Source: Pseudoflavonifractor capillosus
GTDB lineage: Bacteria; Bacillota; Clostridia; Oscillospirales; Oscillospiraceae
Direction: 5' to 3'
DNA: 64,000 bases
Assembly (NCBI RefSeq): GCF_016899775.1
Contig: NZ_JACJJE010000011.1
Span: forward strand, 17,080 to 81,079
Position numbers and translations under genes: made by a program
Shown here: positions 34,821 to 42,462 of the stretch, piece after piece
Layout: the number at the start of each line of letters is the position of its first letter
Numbering within the stretch: position 1 is the stretch's first letter
The notes under the pieces: model-generated
The model's input: the letters and a program-made list of their open reading frames with translations, nothing else
Told to the model about the DNA's origin: nothing
Databases searched by the model: none

Positions 34821-35459
34821 ATGAACTTTACACCAGTGGACTGGAATACCTGGGAGCGGGCGGAGGTATTCCGCCACTTTATCCGGGATCTGCGCTGTGT
34901 CATGAGCCTGACGGTGGAGGTAGACATAACTGATTTTCTGCGGGTCGTCAAGGGGAGAGGGCTGGCCTTCTACCCGGCCATGATCTGGGTGACCAGCACG
35001 GCGGTCAACCGCCGGGCGGAGCTGCGCATGGGCTGGGATTCAGCGGGAAATCCCGGCATTTGGGATGTGGTCTCCCAGTACTACGCCCAATTTCACCGGG
35101 AGGACAGCCGGTTTGCGAAGCTGGTCACCGAGTACGACCCGGACTTCTCTGTCTTTTACGAACGCTTTCAGGAGGATCAGGTCCGTTTTGCAAGCTGCCG
35201 CGGCTTTGACCAGCGGGAGCTTCCACCCAACACCTTTGACCTGTCCTGCCTGCCCTGGGTCCACTACAAATCCTTTGACATGCACATCTTTGATGAGGGG
35301 ACGTATCTGGCTCCGGTGATCACCTGGGGCAGGTATGAGGACGACGGACGGGGAAGAATTACCCTGCCGCTGTCTCTGAACATCCACCACGCGGCGGCGG
35401 ACGCCTTCCACCTGTGCCGCTTCTTTGCCGATGTGGAGGAGGAACTGGCAAAATTTTAG
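34821..35459 (+). CDS. Chloramphenicol acetyltransferase-like protein (CatA family)
   Basis: CAT transfers acetyl from acetyl-CoA to the 3-hydroxyl of chloramphenicol. The 212-residue protein aligns by eye with CatA: NFTPVDWNTWERAEVFRHF at the start, MSLTVEVDITDFL, GLAFYPAMIWV, RAELRMGWDSAGNPGIWD, FDLSCLPWVHYKSFDMHI, APVITWGRY and LPLSLNIHHAAADAFHLCRFF. The catalytic His is the second in HHAAADAFH. The usual HHxxxDGYH reads HHAAADAFH here, so the glycine-tyrosine pair is changed; the Asp and final His remain. It could therefore be an active resistance enzyme or a relative with another xenobiotic substrate. The leader and hairpin upstream support drug-inducible control. Confidence 0.85.
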   Translation: MNFTPVDWNTWERAEVFRHFIRDLRCVMSLTVEVDITDFLRVVKGRGLAFYPAMIWVTSTAVNRRAELRMGWDSAGNPGIWDVVSQYYAQFHREDSRFAKLVTEYDPDFSVFYERFQEDQVRFASCRGFDQRELPPNTFDLSCLPWVHYKSFDMHIFDEGTYLAPVITWGRYEDDGRGRITLPLSLNIHHAAADAFHLCRFFADVEEELAKF

Positions 35460-35498
35460 CCGGAGTATCCCACCGCAAAAAGGAGAGTGAAAAGAGAT

Positions 35499-35888
35499 AT
35501 GGACGCAAATCGCCGTTTTTATCGATTGATCCGAATTTTTGCTGCGGCATGGGCGCTGTCTGTGGCGGTGTTTTGGCTCTTTTGCAGAGACCCGCAGATG
35601 GCGATGCTCCATGTCATAATGGTGCAGTACCTGTTTCTGCCGGTGCTCACCCTCCTCCTGTCGTTTTTCCTGGGCAGAGAGGGACTGTCCATCCCACAGG
35701 CCGGATATGTGCTGCTGGGCTTCTCCGCCGCATATCTGCTGTGCCGTCTGCTCACCCTGTCCCTGCTGGAATATCTCCTCTCAGGCGCCGCCGCGCTGCC
35801 GGGCCTGTACGATGTTCTTGCGATTCTGTTCCTTTCTGCCGTCGGGCTTCTGATCGGCGCGGCGTCAAAAAAGAAACATTTGACTTGA
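35499..35888 (+). CDS. Four-helix membrane protein, unknown
   Basis: This 129-residue protein has four hydrophobic stretches (IRIFAAAWALSVAVFWLF, VIMVQYLFLPVLTLLLSFFL, AGYVLLGFSAAYLLCRLLTL, LYDVLAILFLSAVGLLIGAA) and a basic C-terminal end (SKKKHLT). AAAAAGGAG lies 13 bases upstream of the ATG; a GTG 12 bases earlier is too close to that site. It is 39 bases behind the cat-like gene and probably in the same transcript. I do not recognise a family. Its association with the cat-like gene suggests accessory DNA, but a role in resistance is not shown. Confidence 0.6.
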   Translation: MDANRRFYRLIRIFAAAWALSVAVFWLFCRDPQMAMLHVIMVQYLFLPVLTLLLSFFLGREGLSIPQAGYVLLGFSAAYLLCRLLTLSLLEYLLSGAAALPGLYDVLAILFLSAVGLLIGAASKKKHLT

Positions 35889-35934
35889 CGCTTCCCAAAG
35901 TGCTGCACCATAGCTCCCCGACAATCGGACTTGT

Positions 35935-36240
35935 GATATGCCCAGGGGCAAACACCCCGGAAGCGTTGGCTCGGAACCCCAGGCGCAGGCACGGAACCGC
36001 ACCAGCCGCGATTTTTGCAAACCCAGGGCCCAGTGGCCCGGCGGGAATTTAGATCGTCACTCAGATTTTGCGCGCCGGAAATTTTGCTGAATGATTCAGT
36101 AATGCGTTCCCCGTAATGGGGGTCCGGGGGTAAGCGGTCCTATGGGCACGAAGTGCCCGTCGGCCGCGTCCCCCGGGGGCGTTTTGGTCACTTTGCCGCC
36201 ATGGGCAAAGTGACCCGCCGCCCGGGACTAAGGTCCAGAA
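35935..36240. repeat. Interspersed modular repeat, copy D (reverse orientation)
   Basis: The non-coding element has modules in reverse: GAAGCGTTGGCTCGGAACCCCAGGCG-like start, CAGGGCCCAGTGG block, CAGATTTTGCGCGCCGGAA (36062-36080), GGGGGTCCGGGGG and a short cassette GGGCAC/GTGCCC (36144-36158). The arm hairpin GTCACTTTGCC / GGCAAAGTGAC (36187-36214) follows. Relative to copies B, C and E one base pair in the hairpin is changed on both strands (T-A to C-G). Confidence 0.85.
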
Positions 36241-36334
36241 AAATAGCAAACCTTTCCCTGGCGGCGGAATCACAGCACACACGGAAAGCCCTGCCCCGCA
36301 CCTAAAAACAGCAGCCGAAAAAGGAAACCGCCCC

Positions 36335-36363
36335 TTGACAATCCCTCAAAACTGTGTTACAGT
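36335..36363 (+). promoter_or_regulatory. Promoter of the T-box/EamA transcript
   Basis: TTGACA (36335-36340), 17 bases, TACAGT (36358-36363) with an extended TG upstream of the -10. Confidence 0.75.
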
Positions 36364-36369
36364 TCCCTT

Positions 36370-36652
36370 ACTGCGAGGAAAAGGATGTTAGCAGAGCGCG
36401 TCCCTGCCCAGAGAGCCCCCGGTTTGGTGGAAGGGGGAGAGGGAGTTCTGTGAAGTTACCCCTTGGAGCAGCCGCCTGAACAGCCGGGAAAGAGGCCCAG
36501 TAGGGGACAGGCCGGGTTCGCCCGTTACCGCGTGGGAGTTTTGGAGAACTCCGTGAGGCCCGCCGCCGCGAGGGGTGGGCGAACCAGAGGTGGTACCGCG
36601 TTTACGTCAAATGCCCTCTGTCCGGAAAACCCGGGCGGAGGGTTTTCTGTTT
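36370..36652 (+). ncRNA. T-box leader of the EamA transporter gene
   Basis: The leader has the stem I distal block (CAGAGAGCCCCCGGTTTGGTGG), here noted as AGAGAGCC and GGTTTGGTGG. The T-box core AGGTGGTACCGCG is at 36588-36600, and an intrinsic terminator (CCCTCTGTCC / GGGCGGAGGG, then TTTTCTGTTT) is at 36613-36652. GAAGTTA at 36452-36458 fits the GAA-specifier-A pattern, pointing to GTT (Val) as the specifier. The tRNA identity is a suggestion, but the T-box itself is clear. Confidence 0.9.
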
Positions 36653-36686
36653 GTCCCAGCTTGTGTTTGGAGGATTGGAAGAAACT

Positions 36687-37538
36687 ATGGAAGTGAGTCG
36701 GCGGACCGGGGTACTGTTCGTTTTCATCGCGGCGGTGCTGTACAGCATCGGGGGACTGTGCATCAAGGTGATTCCCTGGAGCGGAATCGCCATCAACGGC
36801 GGGCGCACCGCCATCGCCCTGGTGGTCATCGGGGCATTTCTGGCGGCCACCAAGCACCCGCCCCGTCTGAACCGCTGGATTTTCCTGGGGGCCGTGTGCG
36901 TGTTCGGCACCAACCTGCTGTATGCGGTGGCCAATAAGCTCACCACGGCGGCCAACACCATCGTGCTTCAGTTCACCGCCCCTATTTTCGTCATTGTGTT
37001 CTCCCTGCTGTTCTGGCACAAGCGGCCCAGGAGGCTGGACCTGATCGCCTGCGCGGTGGTGTTCGGCGGGGTGCTGTTCTTCTTCGTGGACAGCCTGGAG
37101 ATGGGGGGCGGCCTGGGCAACTTCCTGGCCCTCCTGTCCGGGGTGTCCTACGCCGGGGTCTTTCTGATGAACGACATGCCCGACAGCGACGCTCTCTCCT
37201 CGGTGTTCTGGGGGGAGGTCCTCTCCTCGGTGACCGGCCTGCCCTTCCTGCTCCAGGAGACGGAGTTCCCGCCCACCGCCATCCTCAGCCTGGTGGTCCT
37301 GGGGGTATTCCAGGTGGCTCTGGCCTACATTCTGCTGGCCATCGGCCTAAAAACCACGCCCCCGGTGATGGCAAGCCTGGTCTCCGGCATCGAGCCGGTG
37401 CTCAACCCCATTCTGGTGGCGGTATTCTATCAGGAGTATATGGGCCCCTTCGCCCTCGTGGGCGCGGCAGTGGTCATCGTGGGCGTGGTGGGGTACAATG
37501 TGATCCAGGCCCGGCAGACAGCCAAATCCCATTCATAG
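36687..37538 (+). CDS. EamA/DMT-family transporter under T-box control
   Basis: This 283-residue transporter has ten predicted membrane segments and two EamA halves. The start is GVLFVFIAAVLYSIGGLCIK, and the first half ends with TNLLYAVANKLTTAANTIVL and FTAPIFVIVFSLLFW. The second half holds the diagnostic SLVSGIEPVLNPILVAVFYQ. The ATG at 36687 is preceded by GGAGGA 12 bases upstream. A T-box leader ahead of it means that it responds to an uncharged tRNA, so an amino acid (possibly valine or another branched-chain one) or its precursor is the likely substrate. EamA proteins act as importers or exporters; starvation control favours import. Confidence 0.9.
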   Translation: MEVSRRTGVLFVFIAAVLYSIGGLCIKVIPWSGIAINGGRTAIALVVIGAFLAATKHPPRLNRWIFLGAVCVFGTNLLYAVANKLTTAANTIVLQFTAPIFVIVFSLLFWHKRPRRLDLIACAVVFGGVLFFFVDSLEMGGGLGNFLALLSGVSYAGVFLMNDMPDSDALSSVFWGEVLSSVTGLPFLLQETEFPPTAILSLVVLGVFQVALAYILLAIGLKTTPPVMASLVSGIEPVLNPILVAVFYQEYMGPFALVGAAVVIVGVVGYNVIQARQTAKSHS

Positions 37539-37739
37539 TCCTTTGAGCCGGAGGGCTCTGGCGATACTAAAACTTTTTTCGGATTCCAAGGATCGACCCC
37601 AACGGAACGGCCGTTGTCCGGCCCCTGGTGAAAAATCTCTGTGAAGAAATTTTTTCGTAGGGGCGGCACACCTGGGCCGCCCGCAGGTGGGGCGGGAAAT
37701 TTGGACCGGAGCAAAAATCAACATGAAGGAGTAAGATCG
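37539..37739. other. Leader region of tyrS with a short repeat fragment
   Basis: It contains a 'GTAGGGGCGGCACACCTGGGCCGCCC' hairpin fragment (given in parts: GTAGGGGCGG and GGGCCGCCC) at 37658-37682. No T-box core is present, although tyrS genes of many Firmicutes have one. Confidence 0.6.
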
Positions 37740-38963
37740 ATGACCTGTTACGAAGAACTGAAAGCCCGCGGACTGATTGCCCAGGTGACCAACGAGGAGG
37801 AGATCTCCAAGATGGTCAACGAGGGGAAGGCCGTTTTCTATATCGGCTTTGACCCCACCGCCGACTCCCTCCACGTGGGCCACTTCATGGCCCTGTGCCT
37901 GATGAAGCGGCTGCAGATGGCGGGCAACCGGCCCATCGCCCTCATCGGCGGCGGCACCGGCTATATCGGCGACCCCTCCGGCCGCACCGATATGCGCAGC
38001 ATGATGACCCCCGAGACCATCCAGCACAACTGCGACTGCTTCAAGAAGCAGATGGAGCGCTTCATCGAGTTCGGCGAGGGCAAGGCCCAGATGGTGAACA
38101 ACGCCGACTGGCTGCTGAAGCTCAACTATATCGACCTGCTGCGGGACGTGGGCGCCTGCTTCTCGGTGAACAACATGCTCCGGGCCAAGTGCTATGAGCA
38201 GCGCATGGAGAAGGGTCTCAGCTTCCTGGAGTTCAACTATATGATCATGCAGTCCTACGACTTCTACTACCTGTTCCAGCACTACGGCTGCAACATGCAG
38301 TTCGGCGGCGACGACCAGTGGTCCAACATGCTGGGCGGCACCGAGCTCATCCGCAAAAAGCTGGGCAAGGACGCCCACGCCATGACCATCACCCTGCTCC
38401 TCAACTCCGAGGGCAAGAAGATGGGCAAGACCGCCAAGGGCGCCGTGTGGCTGGACCCGGAGAAAACCTCCCCCTACGAGTTCTATCAGTACTGGCGCAA
38501 CGTGGGCGACGACGACGTGCTCAAGTGCCTGCGCATGCTCACCTTCCTGCCCCTGGAGCAGATCGATGAGATGGACAAGTGGGAGGGCAGCCAGTTGAAC
38601 ACCGCCAAGGAGATCCTGGCCTTTGAGCTCACCAAGTTGGTCCACGGCGAGGAGGAGGCCCAGAAGGCCCAGGACGCCGCCAAGGCGCTGTTTGTGGGCG
38701 GCGGCGACATGAGCAACGTGCCCGCCACCACCCTCACCGAGGCCGACCTCACCGACGGCTCCATCGGCATCCTGGATCTGATGCTCAAGTGCAAGCTGGC
38801 CCCCTCCAAGAAGGAGGCCCGCCGCCTGGTGGAGCAGGGCGGTGTGGAGGCCAACGGCGAGAAGGTCACCGATGTGGCCCAGAGCTACACCCCCGCTGAC
38901 TTCCAGGGCGACGGCCTGATGCTCAAAAAGGGCAAGAAGGTCTTCCATCGGGTGCAGATGTAA
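37740..38963 (+). CDS. tyrS: Tyrosyl-tRNA synthetase
   Basis: This class I synthetase charges tRNA-Tyr. The 407-residue protein has the HIGH-equivalent HVGH in [12 protein letters not shown], the tyrosine-binding region ([22 protein letters not shown]), and the KMSKS-equivalent [15 protein letters not shown]-terminal S4 RNA-binding domain ([20 protein letters not shown]) follows. The KMGKT form of the motif is common in the TyrZ-like group. AAGGAG is 8 bases upstream of the ATG. It ends at a strong terminator. Confidence 0.97.
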   Translation: MTCYEELKARGLIAQVTNEEEISKMVNEGKAVFYIGFDPTADSLHVGHFMALCLMKRLQMAGNRPIALIGGGTGYIGDPSGRTDMRSMMTPETIQHNCDCFKKQMERFIEFGEGKAQMVNNADWLLKLNYIDLLRDVGACFSVNNMLRAKCYEQRMEKGLSFLEFNYMIMQSYDFYYLFQHYGCNMQFGGDDQWSNMLGGTELIRKKLGKDAHAMTITLLLNSEGKKMGKTAKGAVWLDPEKTSPYEFYQYWRNVGDDDVLKCLRMLTFLPLEQIDEMDKWEGSQLNTAKEILAFELTKLVHGEEEAQKAQDAAKALFVGGGDMSNVPATTLTEADLTDGSIGILDLMLKCKLAPSKKEARRLVEQGGVEANGEKVTDVAQSYTPADFQGDGLMLKKGKKVFHRVQM

Positions 38964-38991
38964 TTTTGTTTTTGGCTTTCAATCTATGAAA

Positions 38992-39037
38992 GTGCCCCCG
39001 GTTCCGGCAGTTTTTGCGGAACCGGGGGCATTTTTAT
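38992..39037 (+). terminator. Intrinsic terminator after tyrS
   Basis: TGCCCCCGGTTCCG and CGGAACCGGGGGCA make a 14-bp stem, followed by TTTTTATT. Confidence 0.92.
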
Positions 39038-39146
39038 TCTCAAATGGGTATCTCAATAAGCCTTCCCCCTGGGGGGAAGGTGCCCCAGTGCGCACACTGG
39101 GGCGGATGAGGGGGCAGATTTTGGATTGGGTTCGTTATATGCAGAG

Positions 39147-39620
39147 GGAATTTCGCCGCCTGCGGGCGGCGAGTTACTTTGCCCGCGGCGGCAAAGTAAC
39201 CAAAACGCCGCCGGGGACGGCTCCAGATGAGCACTTTGTGCTCATAGTCGCCTACCCTACCCCCTCTGCCGCTTCGCGACATCTCCCCCTGACAGGGGAA
39301 GTCGGCCCCGGTCCCCGTTGACAGGGGTTATCCCTTTGGCTAGGCAAAAAATTTCCGGCGCGCAAAATCTGAGTGGCCATCTAAATTCCTGCCGCCCCAC
39401 TGGGGGCTGGCTAAGAGGAAAATTAAAGCCGGTGCGATTTCATTGCTGCGCCTGGCTTTGCCAAGCAGGTGTTTGCTGTCGCTGGGCGTAGGGGCGGCAC
39501 ACCGAGGGCCGCCCAATTTCGATATGAAATTAGACCAATTGCGCGTAGGGGCCGATGTCCCCATCGGCCCGTCGCTGGGTGTGCTACCGGGGAGATGGGA
39601 TCGTTTTTGAGTGCACCGTG
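39147..39620. repeat. Interspersed modular repeat, copy E
   Basis: Between tyrS and vanT there is no gene. The element starts with GCCGCC/GGCGGC and GTTACTTTGCC / GGCAAAGTAAC (39173-39200). A cassette follows that is almost identical to that of copy A (39217-39310), then TTCCGGCGCGCAAAATCTG (39353-39371), the CCACTGGGGGCTGG block and two GTAGGGGC hairpin fragments. Confidence 0.85.
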
Positions 39621-39643
39621 GGGGTGTTTTCCGCCTCTTTCGT

Positions 39644-41722
39644 TCATCGATACACCCGTTCCAGCCGCGCTCCCAGGCGGGAGAGCAGCTCGTTGGTGAT
39701 GGTGCCGCACCGGACGGCCAGCTCCTCCGCCCGCAGCTCGTTGGAGCCGTCCCGGCCGATGAGGGTGACCACGTCCCCCGGCGCGGCCTCGGGCAGGTCG
39801 GTCACATCCACCAGCAGCTGGTCCATGCACATCCGCCCCACCATGGGGCAGAAGGTCCCCCGGATGAGCACCCGGCCGCCCTTCTGGGACAAGTTCCGGG
39901 GCAGGCCGTCGGCGTAGCCGATGGTGATCGCGGCCAGCCGGGTCTCTCGCCGGGCCTGAAAGGCCAGGCCGTAGCCCGCCCCCTGTCCGGGCTGAATGGT
40001 GCGCACCGAGGCCACCCGGGCCCGGAGGGACAGGACCGGCTTCAGGGGCAGGCGGCGCTGGGTGGGGGAGAGGTCGCTGTACACCCCGTACAGGGCGATC
40101 CCCGCCCGGGCATAGCCGCAGGGCTGGGGCGGCAGGTTGAGCATCCCGTAGCTGGCCTGGATATGGACCGCCCCCGGGTTCAGGCCCTGCTCCTGCATCC
40201 AGTCCAGTGTGCCGTAAAAGCGGGCGAGCTGTTTTTGGGTGAAATCCACCTGGTCCGGCTTCAGGGAGTCGGACACGCACAGGTGGGAGAAGGTGCCGGT
40301 GATGCGCAGATGTTTCAGCCGGTATAGCCGCTGGATGGCCGCCCAGTCCTCCGCCGGAACCCCCAGCCGGTGCATCCCCGTGTCCAGGGCCAGGTGGACC
40401 TGGACCGGCTTCCCCTGGGCGGTCAGGGCCCGACCGTGGGTTTCGTCGGCCACCGTCTGAGTGAGCCGCCACCGCCGGAGCAGGGGCACCTCCCGGGGCG
40501 GGGTGTAGCCCAGGATAAGGATGGTCCCCCGGACCCCGTGCTTCCGCAGGAAAATGCCCTCGGATAGGGAGGCCACGGCGAAGGCCCGCACCCCCTCCCT
40601 CCAAAGCCGCCGGGCCGTTGGAACCGCCCCGTGGCCGTAGCCATCCGCCTTTACCACCGCCATGAGGCGGCACTCCGGGGCGAGGGTACTCTTTAGGGTA
40701 CGGGCGTTGCGGGCCATGGCCTCCAGGTCCACCTCCGCCCAGGCCCGGCTTCTGGGATCGGGCCGAATGGGCCGCAGTCCGTCCAGCATCAGCGCCATTC
40801 CGGCGGTGAGGGCCAGCACGGCGCAGAAGTGACCCAGGCTGTTTTGCACGAAAATGCCCTCCAGGCCCGCTGCCTCGGCGCCTCCCCGCACCAGCACAAT
40901 GGACCAGGGGTGGAGGAGGTAGACCAGCAGGGACACCCGCCGGGCCCGCTTGTCCTCGCCCCGGTTCTCTCCCAAAAGCAGGGAGAACAAAAAGACCATG
41001 CACAGGGGGAGGAGCAGGTACATGCTGTCGTGGCGGGGACAGTCGAGGCCCCGGAGCCAGAGTGCCTCCAGGCTCATGCCCAGGAGGGACAGGGCAAAGC
41101 CCACAGCGGAGGTCCGGCGGCTCCACCGAGGCCCCGCCGCCCCCAACAGGAGAAAGAGGGGGGCGAAGAACAGGCCGTTCCGGGTATAGGAGAACACCAA
41201 AAAAACACCGTCGTACAGGGTTTTCAGCGCCGGGACAACGGCTGTAAAGCCATAATAGCTGTCACCACCCACGCCCACTAGATAGAGGAGGCCGGCCAGG
41301 GCCAGGGCTGCGGGGGCTGGGAGCCGGGCCAGATTCCGTGCGATCACCACCCCCAGGAGGACCGCCGGGAAATACCACAGGTGGTACAGCGTGCCGTCCA
41401 GCAGCAGCTTCTGGAGCCACTGGAGGGGGGAGGCAAAGCCCCCGTTGTACCAGTTCAGGGGCAGGTAGAGGACCACCGCCAGGGCGTACACCAGGGCGGT
41501 CTTTTTCAGAAATTTCCCCATGTTCGCCCAATTTTTTTGGGAGAGAAAATACCCGCTGACCATGAAGAAGAAGGGGACGGCCACCCGGGCCAGCACCCGG
41601 GTGAGCCAGAAGTCCGCCCCCGGCGCGAAGGAGTCCAGGGGGGAGGTGTGGTTGCACACCACCAAAAAAGCGGCCAGCAGGCGGAACCAATCCAGGGCGG
41701 GGGAGAGCCGTTTTCCGCTCAT
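39644..41722 (-). CDS. vanT: VanT-type membrane-bound serine/alanine racemase
   Basis: This 692-residue fusion has the architecture of VanT, the racemase that supplies D-Ser for vancomycin-resistant peptidoglycan. Residues 1-~320 form an acyltransferase-3-like membrane domain (LDWFRLLAAFLVVCNH at the start, ~10 hydrophobic segments, VYLLHPWSIVLVR). Residues ~327-692 are an alanine-racemase module: WAEVDLEAMARNA, PLP lysine K358 in VVKADGYGHG, GYARAGIALYGVY, the catalytic tyrosine region GQGAGYGLAF, and GRMCMDQLLVDVT. Free-standing alanine racemases lack the membrane part. It is third in the vanG-vanXY-vanT operon, 11 bases after vanXY. Confidence 0.93.
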   Translation of the reverse strand: MSGKRLSPALDWFRLLAAFLVVCNHTSPLDSFAPGADFWLTRVLARVAVPFFFMVSGYFLSQKNWANMGKFLKKTALVYALAVVLYLPLNWYNGGFASPLQWLQKLLLDGTLYHLWYFPAVLLGVVIARNLARLPAPAALALAGLLYLVGVGGDSYYGFTAVVPALKTLYDGVFLVFSYTRNGLFFAPLFLLLGAAGPRWSRRTSAVGFALSLLGMSLEALWLRGLDCPRHDSMYLLLPLCMVFLFSLLLGENRGEDKRARRVSLLVYLLHPWSIVLVRGGAEAAGLEGIFVQNSLGHFCAVLALTAGMALMLDGLRPIRPDPRSRAWAEVDLEAMARNARTLKSTLAPECRLMAVVKADGYGHGAVPTARRLWREGVRAFAVASLSEGIFLRKHGVRGTILILGYTPPREVPLLRRWRLTQTVADETHGRALTAQGKPVQVHLALDTGMHRLGVPAEDWAAIQRLYRLKHLRITGTFSHLCVSDSLKPDQVDFTQKQLARFYGTLDWMQEQGLNPGAVHIQASYGMLNLPPQPCGYARAGIALYGVYSDLSPTQRRLPLKPVLSLRARVASVRTIQPGQGAGYGLAFQARRETRLAAITIGYADGLPRNLSQKGGRVLIRGTFCPMVGRMCMDQLLVDVTDLPEAAPGDVVTLIGRDGSNELRAEELAVRCGTITNELLSRLGARLERVYR

Positions 41723-41733
41723 AGCCCGCCCTC

Positions 41734-42462
41734 CTACAGGGTGAGGATAAACCCGCCCTGGTTATCCCCGGAGACCTGCCAGCAGCCCTCGGGGACCTCC
41801 GTCTGAATCTCCTCCCCGGGACAGGGGAGCCAGGACACCCGGGCGGTGCGCCCATTGGACAGGCGGCATACCTTTACACCGCTTTGCAGGAAGGGGACGT
41901 ACTCCTCCAGGCACAGGCGGTTCTCCTCCATGAGCAGGGCGTGGGGCACCCCCACATACCGGAAGTGCCAGGGCTCCTCGGCGATGTGGGTGACCGCCTC
42001 CTTCTCACGGCGGTAGCGTTGAATAAAGCCGTATTGGGCGGCCAGACGGCGGAAGGTCCCGCAGGGCCCTTCGTCGGGAAAGTCGGGGCGGATGAAGTCG
42101 ATGCTGGGGGCGGCCTTGGCCAGGTCCATGGCCAGGCCGGTCTGGTGCTCACTGCACCCGGGGAAGGCCACGTACTGCCGGGTGAAGGCCTCCCCCTCTT
42201 TTGCCCAGGTGTCGTCCCAGATGGCCTGCTGTTCCCCAAAGCTGCGCCAGCCGGACACGGGGACGATGGTCCCCCGGCCACCGGCGGCCTGGATGCAGGC
42301 GGACAGCAGTTTTCCCGCCCGGCGCTCCATGCGGATATCCGGATAGGCGGTGTCCAGGGGGATGAGCTCGGGCATTTTGGCCTCCTGGAGGGGGTGGTCC
42401 CGGTTTACCAGGATCAGGGGCCCGCGAAAGCTCTGGGACCGATAGAGGGTAAGGCGTTTCAT
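41734..42462 (-). CDS. vanXY: VanXY-type D,D-dipeptidase/carboxypeptidase
   Basis: This zinc D,D-peptidase of 242 residues belongs to the VanY/VanXY family. It removes D-Ala-ending precursors so that D-Ser-ending ones prevail. The zinc and catalytic residues are His106 and Asp113 (SEHQTGLAMDL), Glu163 and His166 (EEPWHFRYVG). PVSGWRSFGEQQAIW is the substrate-binding block. No signal peptide or membrane segment is present, as in cytoplasmic VanXY and unlike membrane-bound VanY. The gene overlaps vanG by 4 bases. A C-terminal ~65-residue extension (CRLSNGRTARVSWLPCPG region) is also found in VanXY-G-type proteins. Confidence 0.9.
   Translation of the reverse strand: MKRLTLYRSQSFRGPLILVNRDHPLQEAKMPELIPLDTAYPDIRMERRAGKLLSACIQAAGGRGTIVPVSGWRSFGEQQAIWDDTWAKEGEAFTRQYVAFPGCSEHQTGLAMDLAKAAPSIDFIRPDFPDEGPCGTFRRLAAQYGFIQRYRREKEAVTHIAEEPWHFRYVGVPHALLMEENRLCLEEYVPFLQSGVKVCRLSNGRTARVSWLPCPGEEIQTEVPEGCWQVSGDNQGGFILTL

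Noticed and set aside
37539..37739. A T-box in front of tyrS
   Set aside because: No GGTGGTACC-type core or terminator/antiterminator pair is present, although tyrS T-boxes are common in Firmicutes.
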